Assembly (NCBI GenBank): GCA_000328365.1 | Contig: KB311062.1 | Location: 405,656-469,655 of the forward strand | Source of the DNA: Capitella teleta | Taxonomy: Eukaryota; Annelida; Polychaeta; Capitellidae | Length of the DNA: 64,000 nucleotides | Reading direction: 5' to 3' | Part shown: positions 1-12,366 of the stretch, piece by piece | Layout of the letters: the number at the start of each line of letters is the position of its first letter | Numbering within the stretch: the first letter of the stretch is position 1 | Program-made: the position numbers and the translations under genes | The notes under the pieces: model-generated | Databases searched by the model: none | What the model was told of the DNA's origin: nothing | The model's input: only the letters and a program-made list of their open reading frames with translations

Positions 1-11
1 AGCCAACTTAC

Positions 12-65
12 CGAAGGGGAGGGACGTCTTATGATCATCCGATTGATCTCTGTCGACGGACGCAG
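12..65 (-). CDS. Candidate internal exon at the window edge
   Basis: On the minus strand a 54-nt block is bounded by an acceptor (pyrimidine-rich tract ending in CAG, just above 65) and a strong GTAAGT donor at 11-6. Only the phase 1 in / phase 1 out reading fits: it gives A-ASVDRDQSDDHKTSLPFG, a polar segment such as a cytoplasmic tail. All four firm exons of the SUEL-CUB-sushi gene upstream also end in phase 1, so this may be a later exon of that gene, which would then run off the window. No transmembrane exon was found between this block and the sushi exon. Chance occurrence of such a short block is possible. Confidence 0.35.
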
Positions 66-3000
66 CTGAAGGTAAACAAAAAAGCATGAATCACGTGGCC
101 ACCACGTGAGTATTGAGCATCTGTTATGTTTCTAGTAATTAATGGTCTGGTTGCATTAGATATAGAAGCGAATGCAATTGATCTGCTCTCGATCCCTTGA
201 TGGTATTATTGCATCATTTTTACGATGTTACACTCGGCTTAAAGCAACAATCTTATCAGCGTAATGAACAGCGAGTAGCAGTTGTGTGGCCTGGATGCTC
301 TCATATGAAACATCCCCAAGCAGGCTGATTAGTATGGACGGGATATTTCTGTTATATATTACGGACTGAATCTATGAATACCATGATTGCTGTAGTACTT
401 GAGCATAGATCTGCATCTAGATCACTCTTGTTTCTACCGGGACTCGCTCATTGAAGACGGATCGAATCTCGACATGCAAAGAGGTAAATGGAAAGAAATG
501 AAACGCAGTGCGATATGAACATCAGACACGAAGCGGCATGATTTCGATGCAAAGAAAAGCACTCGAGCGAATAGTGCCATTATGATCAGCTGCTATGAAA
601 AGCTTCTAGGAAACCCAATCTGAACAAGGGCCATGGAAGGGGGACCAATGACAAGGGTGCGGACCAACAGCCACTCCTTGAACGTCGCATTTCCTGATCA
701 CAATTTCGAGACACGTTCTGTGATAAATTCCGGCGAGCAAGCCAGCTTGCTTTCTGATGGCTTGATGCCCAATAACTCACCTCTGCTCTTAAGTCGAATT
801 TTCGCCAGTCGACAGCGCGCAAAAATTGGCTTTTGAAAGAGCACTTGGAGCGTTGTTCGGTTGCGATTCAGGTGCACATGGTTTGGTGGACAAGCGCTGT
901 GTGATCCTGGCATAAACGAATTGGACGGCGGATGCCTAAGAGGGAGGCTGGCGGGGGGAGAGGGCCACCATCACAGCGCCCCGTACTTGAATGAACGCCC
1001 GATTTGAGGCGAACATAATTGGCCTTTGTTAGTTATCGTCACCTCTTCCCTTGGTTGGCCTGATGCATCAGTGCTTGGGCGAGGCTCTGAGCAGGAAAGA
1101 GAGAACGCATCCGAGAAGCCTCCAACACAAGAGGCGGTAAGGACGTATTTGTAAGGGTGCTGTCTTACTGATCAAGAAACCACACGTGCACCAAAACACA
1201 ATGCACGGGTGTTTATTTAGCACAGCACCCGACAACACACGAAGACGACGCGGTTATACAGGGACTGAAGAGGCATTCAATACCATTTTGATTGTTTACT
1301 ATCGCCTGTTTGTGGTCGGCTGCCTCCGAGTCTTTTGAGGAAGGGCGGATGCAATCGGGTCGCGCCGAGATAGACGACAGCATTGGCGACTGTCATAAAG
1401 CGAGCGATGTGTGAATAGAAGGAGGAGGAACAATGTCGCCTCGCTTTGGACTCAGTGCACGCTGATCATGCTGGGCTGATGCGAAGGATAAGATGGAATG
1501 AGAAGGAAGAGAAGAAAAAAGAAAAGGCGCACAGCCAATCAACTGATGCATGTTTCCTTGATTGCAGTCTTGCGCTCTTTCATTCGAATACATTCACGGC
1601 TTCTGGGAGACGAAGGGATCTGTGAGGAAGAGACGCACAAAGGGAGCCACCCACTCCTTCGACTGGAGGTGCGGGGACATCAGCCGTGATTTAAAGAACA
1701 GGGTAGCGTCAGGTGACGCTGTTGTTTCTCGATCTATGCCGAGATATGAATGCAAAAAAACATCGCTGGCTGCTTTCTTTTCAATAACCAGAAGGAAAAC
1801 GATCCGTTTGGAGCACTGGCGGTAGAGTGCGGCAGGCGAGGGCACCTTGTGCTGCTTGGCACGAAAGACACGGCGGTGATGGCCACCGAGAAGGGCCGCC
1901 GGCAAATGAATCGCCGCCTTCAAAGATCCCAGGCATCATGAATGAAAAGAAATGACAGGAGGGGGCTTGAGCATTTAGCAGGGCAAGAGCCCCATGCATC
2001 AATGTCGCGGGTATTCATCTCTTTGTCGATGTGCTGCTATTCGTGGATGTTCCACACGTAAAAAGTTAGTGACAGTGAGAGAAAGGCCTACACGGATCGA
2101 GTGGCGTTGCCATGGTACCAATGAATAACATCGAACGAGATTGGACACAAGATGGCTGCTGCAATAGGTCATGGACATGCGCTGTGCGGGCTTCCGGAGA
2201 TGCGTTTCTGACCACGTGTAATAAAAGTGGGCTCGTGATTGCAAGCGATGGGATGCTGTCTTAAACAACCACAAATGGCGCCGATGATGGCGGCTCGCAA
2301 ACTGCTGTCCACCGACGACGAACGAATGAGCGGCGTCGACCACGCATCGGACATGCGCCATCGACGGTGCTCGTAAAACTCTCGAAGCCTCAAGGATGGT
2401 CGCCCATACGGATGGCACTCCCGCCGCTAAACACGCTCAATTGCTGGGCCATTTGCTTAGGGCAACATTCGCGTCTCTAACGCCCACGTCGCAATCCCAA
2501 TGGCCAATTATAGGAGCCCCGGTCCTATTAAAGGATAAGCTTCACTGGGGAACAAGTTGCGATGAATCACAGTTGTATATTTAATTTTGTATCCTGCTAT
2601 ATATGCATACTGATTCAAGTTTCGTATAAGAGATATATATGTGTATTATTATATTCCGCAGTGATGAAAACACATTCATATAAATTCGATTGCAGAGATA
2701 GTGTGAGTGAGTGAGGGAGGCATAAGGGTAGCGCGTACCTTTCATCTTGGGAATGGAATTTCCGATGGCGATAAGATTGTTTCGGTCTATTGTTTCTGCT
2801 GCCAATCTGTAGGCATTGTCAGTTCTAAATCAAACCATTCGGCCGCTATCTTTCATGCACCTGGCCCCATCCAGTTACACGCCAGTTCTGCTGGGTATGA
2901 TTGCGTGTATGGGGTCGTCAAGTGCTTGCTTAGACGCCGGACGACGCTCGCTGATAACCCGCGGGTGAGTGGCAGTCATTAACGTGGGATATCAGCCAAG

Positions 3001-3898
3001 TGCGAGCGCCCAATAAAAAGAAAAACAAGTCAATAACATCGAACATGAGCGACGATGATGACGATGACGCATGGCTGTGCTACACGTCGCATTGCTCATT
3101 GCATTTCCTTTTGTTCTTTCTGTATGATCACTATTTTATGAAATGTCACCGACGCCACAGCTCAGCGCCTCATGCTCTATGGAGAATTAATGTGTCTCAT
3201 AATGTGAATACTTCATTTCCTCTGCATATGATTTCCTCTCTTAAGTTAGATCCATCCACACTCAAACGCACAAAGCCACTGAGAGGAAGACGATACAAAA
3301 TGAATTATTTGATGCGCCAAAGATACCGAGTCACACAGGAGTATCATGCATCACAACTGAAGGGTTATTTTTGTCGCAATAGGTACCCTCTTCCACTCGT
3401 TCTCATTCTCAGACATCTCTCGGACTGCTGCCTTGTCTGTGAGTGCGGCGCTCGGCCTCGGCAAATACGGCGTCCGCGCTGATAAAGATACGCGTCGCGC
3501 CTCCTTTTTACGACGGATCAGAATGGAGATCAGCAAGTGAGCTGCTCAGCAGCATTTCGATCTACGGCCTTCTAGATCCAGATGGGGAAATACGACGCTA
3601 TTGTAGGAAGAGCTTGCTGAGTTTGATTTAAGTATAACCTGTCCACCTTCCGGCGCGGCCAATGGCTCTAAACATGGCGCAATATGACTTCTGGGACCAT
3701 GAAGCCGCGAGAAGCAAAGATTGCTTGCATCGCACTCAACAGCCGAAGACAGGCGACGATAGATGTCCGAACCGAGACTCCGCTGGTCGCCCATAAAAAG
3801 TCGCGTCCTAACACAAGCAGAAGCATTGGCGGAGGAAGAGGCGTGGACACTGGCGAGCCTCACATGCTGATTGGCGCAAGCGGTATATGTTAAAATAC
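66..3898. other. Probable intron/3' part of the SUEL-CUB-sushi gene, no firm exon
   Basis: No recognisable coding domain was found in this 3.8 kb. Two minus-strand blocks could be small exons. 2739-2798 (phase 1-1, residues ETIDRNNLIAIGNSIPKMK) has a GTACGC donor and a weak acceptor. A block ending at about 3382 (residues ALTDKAAVREMSENENEWKR) has a weak donor. Neither resembles a known domain. The longer open frames here, such as the plus-strand frame 3000-3482, look like chance. Confidence 0.3.
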
Positions 3899-6800
3899 CT
3901 GAGGAGCAGTTGTGGAAGTCGCCGACCCAGTGCAGACCGTCGCAGACCAGGTGCCACATGTACCCGGTGTGGTTGCAGCCGACTGTGACTTTGTCTCTCT
4001 GTCGATTAACCCAGCCATGGTCAGGAGGCGTGACGTCTGCACACCCATCGGCTGCGAATAAAAAAACACAGGAAGCATTATAAAGTGATAAGATGCCAGC
4101 ATCTCTCTATAGAGCAATACCCATAGATGCATGTCTGTATATAGAGAAGTGCATTGCCTACATGGCTCATCAATCCGTAACACGACTTCTATAATTGGCC
4201 TAATGCATTACTGGATGTGTGGCATAGCGGCATGGCTGGCTAGCACTCAGGGGAAATAGTCAAAACAAAGGGCTAATCCATTTGAGTGAAGAAAAGCAAC
4301 GCGCATGCATTGTTCATGTGCTGATAAACAAAGGCGACCATCTCGCTAATTCTCTTGTTGTAACCTCGCCTCTCCAATATGCTCCGATCCCCGGTCTCTC
4401 TCGTCAACATGTGGCGCGGAACGTATTGCATAATGGGTGGTCGGAGTAGTAGTTGTTGTTGTTCATTCACTCACTTCACAAAAAAACATCGGCTTAAAGA
4501 AGAATCGTTGCGCATCGTAAACAGAGCACGCGGTTTGCAGTACAACTTCTCCAACACGTGTTTGCAGTAAACACGACGGAGCGTAATCGCGAACAGAACA
4601 CGGATTGTTTTGTCAGATGTCTGAAATGCGGTGCCTAGGGTGCTCACACCATCGGGCCAAGAGAATTCAACCTCAAGTCATTATCACAACCAGCTCAGAA
4701 ACGTAGTCGACACATGGTTTTCCTTAGCGGAGGAAGTGAAAAACTTTCACTGATTTACTGCGCGCCAAGAAGAAAGTGAGATTGAATCGCCACGAAGACG
4801 CCGGCAGTCGAGATCAATCAGAGAATTGTGTTGTTCAAAATCCACCCCAAATACACCTCAATCGTATTTATCAATAGCATACACCTTAATAAGCGAGGAA
4901 ATATATGGAGAATTGATGGAGGTGTATGAATTAAGGTGCATCGCAAAGGAGAGGGGACAGAAAGAAGGTCTGTGGAGTGTCATGTTCTCAAAGGTAGTTA
5001 TTATAGCCGCCTAGCGTTAATTGAAGCTAGCACGCCGCCTAATGATTGCTGCATGAATGCCAAGCGTTGAGACGCTGTCACAATGCACGGCGCTGCGAAA
5101 AGCGCTGAAAGTGGATATCCACACGGCACACAAAGGGAGTGGCGTCCGGCTGATGGGGGGTAAGGGTAGAGCCCTAATCGGGGTGCAGAGGGCGCTTAGG
5201 TAAGCGGCGTATGAAGCAATCGGCGTCAGATGGACGCTGATAGCAGTGACGGATGACTTTTGAGTTGGGGCTGGACGGCTGTCGATAGACGTCCCGAGAA
5301 ACGCTTTCATTATCTTCGCTGTCAGGAAGAGGCTGGGGCGGGTGGCTCGGCGGCTCGGCGGCGCTGCCTCGGAGCCCTTGCGGGGGGCCGCGGATCACGC
5401 CTGCTTATTATTGTTGAGAATTAGAGGCTCAGACAGGAGATGATGGTCGCTGAAAGCCAATTTATGCTCCGCGATTGTCATGGATCGGGTGTGCATGGCC
5501 ATTGGGCATGCATGGAATGGATCAGCACTAATCCGCGGAGTAAGGATCAACAGGGATCGCAGCCCAGATGATCCGGATCAATCATAATATACATGCATTG
5601 GAGGCAGTATGGCGTCCTATCTGCTATGGGCAGCCATTAGCAGCAGCAGCGGTGCCATAGCCGGTCGAATGCGTTTTAGTCGTCTGCGAATGTCGGCATT
5701 ATCGACGATTGTGTTTCCGTCAAACTGACTCAGATGCAAGCATTGATTATCCCATTTTAAATCTTTGTTAATCCCAGCAATGGGACCTCCTCCAATGAAT
5801 GCCAGTCGATTGGCCGCTGCCGATGTCACTTTATGTTGCTTCGTCTCTTTAACAAACACTGCAGCTTCTGCTTCTGCTGAGGACACAGGATTTTACGAGG
5901 ACACGAACGGAGGGAGAAGAGACTCAAGGAAGCAATGTCGACGCCAATCATCGATGATCAAAACGCACAAACAGTAACATAGAATGATGTTTCACACCAA
6001 GCCTCTTGAACTCGTGCTATTGAGAAATAATTCTTGGGGGAGAGAAAAAAAAGCTCTCTTAATTTTGTCAATCAGGTCGTCGGGTGTGATTTCCAAGTCT
6101 TAGACGATAATGCCATGCATCATGTGAAAACTAAGCCGTATTTTTGCTATTCGCTTGCGATGAATTCGCTGTGACAATCAGCGCCAACACGGCACAGCGC
6201 AACAACTCCCCCATCCACCCTCCGCCCCCCTCAACCCAACTCTGATATCCTGATCAAGAAAGCAAAATTTGGAGAGGAGCACAATTCAGGCGGACACGCA
6301 CTAATTAATTACTGTTCTGACATGCACACAAAAGGGAAAAGAGACGCGCATTTATAAGGCGACCCTCTAGCCAACTTAACGGAATGAATTCCAACATTTG
6401 CGATTAGTGAGATCACGTCACCAGATGAAAGGATGCGGCATTCATCTCTGAAAAAGTGATGATGAAGTGCAGAGATGTGCATCTGAGGACACCACAGCGA
6501 GAGTGACACCTGCGTGAATCACAATTCCCTCTTCCCGTACATGGATGTTGATCGCCTCCCGAAGCTTCTGACATGGAAATCAACTACATTGTAGCAATAG
6601 AAATAGCAAAAGCCTTATGATGATCCTTTTCATCATTCAACACAGTACTCTCATCAGCGCCTCACAGTCGCCGGCGTACCTGTCGCACCTGGTCCTAATT
6701 CTGCGCTTAAATCTTCGGAGGGCGGCGCAAACGCCTCCGCCCATTCAGAACAAGACTCTGGTGAAAGATCAAAGATGCTCCTTACCTTGGTATCTGAGCA

Positions 6801-9800
6801 TGAAGTACGCCGAATTGGCAGAAGACTCGAGTCCTACGTCGAGCTGGTTGCCCTCGGATCTATACACGAACCGCTCTCTCTGTTCCCCACCGCAGACCGT
6901 GATATCGGTGCCGATGCCAGAAGTCTCTTTGATCACAGCATACATACTGCATAGGTGTCCGCTCACAGATCCTCTCATTCCAGGATCAAATCCTGATGAC
7001 AAAGGCGGCTTAGACAACGCCGATCCAGCGGCAAAGTCCAGCAGCGTGATGTTGATGCGTTGCCCTTTTGGCACGGTTATCCGCCAAGGACAGCGTCTGG
7101 TGCCCATCCCTGTTGACTTGGTCACGGCGCTGGCGATATATCCGGGAGATCCGTCGGAGGGAGGATGCAATTCGCCGCTGGCCTCGTATCCGCACTCGGA
7201 TCCATCTTGAGCATATGCAACTGAAAACAAGAGACAAGGGTTTTATCAATTATAACACCAACACGACTGGTTTCATTAGTACTAGATAAATAGTCAAATT
7301 GTAGTTGATGGTAAAATCCTGAAGGTTTTCATCAGTGTGACTGAATCTAAATCAGCCCGCATATCTAAGCAAGATGATTTCAGTCATGAACCCCATGCTT
7401 ATATCTACAGTGTAGTGTAATATTAGACCGAATCAGTTCTCAAGATCAAGTGCATAATATGCGGATTACAATGTACAATATGTGCGCATGAAAATTCCAC
7501 GAAAACATCACCCAAACGCACTGATCTGCATGAAAGTGAATTGTATACGCACATGTCTAAAGAACTGCACCCAAGGCCTGAATCAAATTTCCTGAAACCA
7601 ATGTTTGAGCATCGCACTCAATGTACTCCCCTACAAGGCTCATCTGACGGAAGGAATTAGAAAAATAAAGGTACTTTGTCATTTCCTACCTAAGATACAC
7701 CTAAACTTTAAATACCAAACTGATAGGATATATTGAAATATGGCTTGGTTGGTATTGGCTGAGAACAAGTTCATGCAAAATTCGTACAAAATGCAATCGT
7801 GGTTTTATTCTCTGAGGTGCGTAGGTGCGCAGTGAAGTTGAACCGCATCACCTTCACGATAGTTTTAGGCATAAATACCCCATTTTTAGAGGTTTTTGTT
7901 GTTGTTGTAGTAATATAACTACAACTAACCACAACAACAAAATCATTCAGTGAACTAAACACCTGTTATTTGCTGTTTATAGAACACCGCCATATTTAAT
8001 ACAATACGATTTCACTCTTCAGCACCCCAGTCGAAATTTTGAGCTGGTTGTCCCAGTTTCGACGGGCATCAATAAAATATATTCTTGAGGACAGTGCTCC
8101 CTCATCAGGCCTCGGCGATGTTTTGATGACTGATTTATGTTTATCGATGCTAGCGAGAAAGGCGTGGTGTGCTGGGTTCCACATCCATGCAGTGAGCCAT
8201 GATGTGCCCCCATGTTGGAGTCTACCTGCTGCACACATGCTTTGTCCCTTTTGATGATGCCTCAAATCGCTGTTCATTGTGCATTATTATTTTGACAGTT
8301 TCCGACCATTTATTTACTTTTATGCTGGTGATTGGTGTTGATATAATAATACACAGAACAAGCAGATATCGCACGCATAAATTAATGTGCACGTTGAATT
8401 TCTGCTACGTATACTGAACGTGTGCAGTAATTATTCTCATTCTAGTCTGATGCTCTTTTTGTATGTATGATAGAGAGAAGAGTTAATGGACAACGAGGCA
8501 GCGAAATGGACAGATGATTTGCATGGGAAAAGAGAAGGGGTGGAGGGTGCAGTAGGGGCGCACCAAGTGAGAGCAAACACGGATTTCGCTGAAGAGCCGT
8601 TGAAAAGGGCACGGTTTGCCGATTGCACTTTCGGCAAATATCGCCGCATCATTCGCCAAATACTCGGTGGATATGCGCCATATTGGAACTCATTCCACAC
8701 GCAGACGAAGATGAAAAGTCTTCCATTTCCGGTGCTTGCCGTTCAGGATCAGAATGGTCTCGCGTTGTCATTAGAACATCGCGCCTGCCGCCTTGCATGC
8801 AACGACCATGTAGCCATGGTAACGAACCCTGGAATTTCCTGGAAGACACTATGCAACAGGCCCTATATCGGCCGCTCCACAGATGAGATCTGGGTGGCAT
8901 TGGCCGAAGGGATGATTGTAATTCGACCACATAGACGACCTCTGCTCACAAAAGCCTGCATTGCCGTTTCCAATCAATGTTTTTCTCACGCCAAAGAGGA
9001 TTGCTCTGCTTGCGACTTCTTCATACAGTGAAGGACCCTGGGAGATGAAGCGCCTTACCAGACAATGGTCTCGCTAAAAGATGTGCTTAACGGCAGTAGT
9101 ATGTTGTAATTAGGTCATCATGACCTAGTTTTACGAGCAGGGGTTGGGGGTACACCGGGAAGAGGGAAGTGTTTGATCAGAATGCCATGTGTATATTGCG
9201 CTAATGAAAAGGAATCCTCGGCATCTATGATTGATCATGGTCCTATTTACAAAAGGCGACGCTGCTAACTGTTGAGTTGTCAGCCAGGGTGATGCATTGG
9301 CCTATTATGCCATCGCATGCAGCCAACGGCCAGATGCATGCATGTAATGTTCTTGCATCAGCAGCGATGATCACGGAACACACGTTTGCATTGCCTCACC
9401 TTTCTGGCACACGAAATCCGCCTCCATGTAGGCGAGCAAGTCTTTCGGACAAGGTTGTCGCTGGTGGAGGTCGGTGTCCGGCATGGACATGGTGCACGAG
9501 CGTCGCCCGGAACACCTGCGCTCGACGAAAGGCAGAACGTCTGATTGGCACCCCAGGTAGTATTCTCGATTCACACATCGTCCCAGCTTCATTCGGCCGT
9601 AAAGTGCACTTTGCACAACGATGACTTCGTCGGCGGCACAGGTAGCGTTGAAGCTCTCCCAACAGTATTCCCGGGGTTCTGCAAGAGAAAAAAACAAAGA
9701 AGTTCACCAAAGGCATGAACAGCCACAAAAGTGCGATGGCCGCTCGCAGATTAGCATCGAGATCACAGGCTGGCCTGGCGCAACCGAAGCGCCTTGTGCA

Positions 9801-12366
9801 ATGGTGCAAATGCCCTTCGAGGGCATCTGGTTTCAAGAGCCACAACAAGCAACGATCAAGGATGCTCGTAACGACCGCCCCTTTCATTATTCTACACTCG
9901 CGCTATTGCTAGTGTCGAGTGTTGCGTGTTTTCTGACGCCATAGTATTCGTTTAGCGTAAAATCTGCACAGCACAGAGTCTGCGAGGGATCATCCGCGCC
10001 AATGGTGCCAAAGGCCAGCGAATAAAGGCAACCGGGACGGCACTGGCCCAATGCAGTCGAATGAAGCGTGTGCACACCGCCGATTGCCTTTCGCCCAAGT
10101 GTTCTGACACTGAGGCCATTCTCATTGCCTAAGAATCGCGGCTTCTTTGTCGATGGGCTGCGCGTACCAGGGCAATGAAGAACGATGGCCGCACTATACG
10201 CAGTGCGCGAAACGCAACAAGAGAGACCGACGAACAGTGCAATAATCGCACTGACACTTTTATTGCCGCTGCTGATTGAAGTGGATCGACTCTTTAATTC
10301 CACGGTATAATCCGTAGACATCCGCGACGGTTGCTTCTTGAAGCAGCTCGGTAAACGAAAAGTCGGAAATACTAATGCATCTCTGACTGACACGTCTCTG
10401 AGAGGTTATATTGCAATAAAATTAGCCGTGAGTATTATTGCCGAACGCGGATCCGAGGGATCACAGGTGCCTCAGCCAGAGAGGATGAATATGAGAAGCG
10501 ATGCTTATGAAACGTCACAGCGCGGATTCTTGAATGCAAGAAGGAGGAAGCGGTGGCGACGGGAGATAGGGGCGCGGATGGCCGACACAAGCGGAATAAA
10601 ATGCAGGATTTATGACAAATCAATTTTATTGGTCGCACCAAAAGCGTTGAAAGCTTTGAACGGCTTTCGAGCGCGGTACTTAAATCTCGCCATAAATGAC
10701 GAAGGAAACTTTCGTCTGACCCTCGCTTTGACACCCAAGCACAACAGAGAGTGACGCCAGTGGATCGCGCGGTCTGTTAGGCCAATTTCTCTTATCACAC
10801 AAACCGCTTTCAAAAGCAACGCGTATCCCTCGAGATTTGATGGCCAGCGATGGCACATTCCTTTATTTTGTGCATGACTCAGATCAATGACAAAAACATC
10901 GATTTCGTCTCATAATTGGGCAGCATCATGCTAACCGCCTAACAATCTGATCAATATGTAAAACCTTACAACGACCGTCAAAGTTTCATGCAGCCGCACA
11001 ATTTTCCTGTGTCTCGTTTTCGTTTTGTTTTCATGCGTCGAGGTCGGCCGTCAACATAATGAGTACAATTAGTATTAAGACGCAATTACACGGGCCAGAT
11101 CCAGCGTCGCAGACAGCAGCGAAGTTGGTCGTTAGGGTGCAGTCACGTCAGCCTCTGCGCCTATGATTATCACCGCTTCAGCTTCCGCTGTCTGTCTTCT
11201 TCAGCAATCGACGGAACACCCTTCCCCTAATGACGTCATGCAATGATACTCCTCTGTTCAAACGGGTCAAAAGCAGTCCAAAGGGATGGGGTCGCGCTGT
11301 CTAATTATCAACATGCACCGCAGGCTCAGAGGCTGTTGATGGAGGCAGATGACGAATGGTCATGCCGCGACCACGCCGCATCATTTCTCTGTATTCACGT
11401 GATGGATCGAACGATTTGTATGTGCACGGTCCGCATTTGATCCTGACTAGTGAGCCTGATCAGCGGATTCGCTCACTCCCCGGCCTCATTGCCTTTCTCA
11501 GAGTACCTTTTTCATCACAAATTGAGGCAATCTTTTTCTAATATTTCGCAGAGGTGGCTTTTGATCTTGTTGTGGTCTTGCCCACCTCGACCTTGGCGCA
11601 AACCACGGGTGTGCACCGATAACTTCCCCCGGCGATCCGTTCGGTGTCATCAGCTCAACAAACCTCTCAAAAATAGCACGATCTCATATCTTGAAGACTG
11701 AATCCAAGCATTGCGGAAAACTTACATGTTTTTATTCTGATTAATGTTTGCAGAAGGGTATATAAGTCAGGTGTGTATATTGTCTATACATCTGCCTGAC
11801 GCCTCTTGTTTCGAGGCAGGTTGTTGTTATCAAGAAACGGAGTCAAGAAGGCGACCACGAGGCATTCTCACGATGAGGTGCTCGGCGTAATCTTCAGCGT
11901 TTAGCTTTTAAGTGCATTGCGTCAAGTGGGGCGGGCGACGAACAGGCAGCCCCTCCCCCTCCCCCTCCCTAGCTACCAATCCCCCGTAAATCAGGTGATC
12001 TTCTTCGTGAGATCCGGGCTCTTTGAGTCATTTCTCTTGAGGCCTCTGGTTGCTGAGGCATTTTGCATCAACACGTATGCCACCTCTAACCCCCTCGGAT
12101 ACATATAAATGTGATAGCATCCCGCGCGAATCATTCGGTATAAACCCCTCTGAAGAGCGGGGCATTATCTCTGCTCTCTGATGCATGGAAGCTGCACCTA
12201 CTCGAGATAATTGAGTTTACACATTGCATGCATGTTTTGATTAATATACGATGTATATATAAGCATCGATTAGTAAGTAGTGAAATTAACTCTTGATGAA
12301 CTTACCTGCGCTCACGAAATGAAACAGCACACAGAGAGTGATCAAAGACAGTAGCAGAGCTTCCAT
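3899..12366 (-). CDS. Secreted or membrane SUEL lectin-CUB-sushi protein (3' end not found)
   Basis: Four exons join in frame: 12366-12306, 9678-9400, 7220-6786 and 4051-3899, about 310 residues. Residues 1-20 are a clear signal peptide (MEALLLSLITLCVLFHFVSA). Residues about 27-113 form a SUEL/D-galactoside-binding lectin domain with the YGR motif and the C-terminal PCP...YMEADFVC block; in known families this fold binds galactose or rhamnose. Residues about 121-258 form a CUB domain with the usual four cysteines (ECG, RCPW, LCSMY, VCGG). Residues about 262-307 form a four-cysteine sushi (CCP) domain. Every exon ends in phase 1, as expected for shuffled extracellular domains. Donors are GTAAGT, GTGAGG, GTAAGG and a weak GTATTT. 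The last open exon ends in phase 1, so more exons must follow; a candidate lies at 12-65. The role (surface adhesion or recognition) is inferred from the domains. Confidence 0.87.
9887..10324 (-). CDS. Possible single-exon secreted ORF nested in an intron
   Basis: An open frame of about 145 codons lies on the minus strand inside the first intron of the SUEL-CUB-sushi gene. It begins MSTDYTVELKSRSTSISSGN. It then has a hydrophobic stretch (SAIIALFVGLSCCV) followed by a plausible signal-peptidase region (SRTAYSA), and later a paired-cysteine segment (GQCRPGCLYSLAFGT). I recognise no domain, and an overlapping frame of similar length begins on the plus strand at 10338. The length is only a little above chance for this window. 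Confidence 0.22.
   Translation of the reverse strand, partial: RMSTDYTVELKSRSTSISSGNKSVSAIIALFVGLSCCVSRTAYSAAIVLHCPGTRSPSTKKPRFLGNENGLSVRTLGRKAIGGVHTLHSTALGQCRPGCLYSLAFGTIGADDPSQTLCCADFTLNEYYGVRKHATLDTSNSASVE

Noticed and set aside
6617-7210. 197-codon plus-strand open frame
   Set aside because: It is the antisense shadow of the CUB-domain exon at 6786-7220 on the minus strand.
8486-9031. 181-codon plus-strand open frame
   Set aside because: No domain, no splice or promoter context, and it lies antisense inside an intron of the SUEL-CUB-sushi gene. Frames of this length are expected by chance in 64 kb.
10338-10754. 138-codon plus-strand open frame
   Set aside because: Composition and overlap with frames on the other strand suggest chance; no domain seen.
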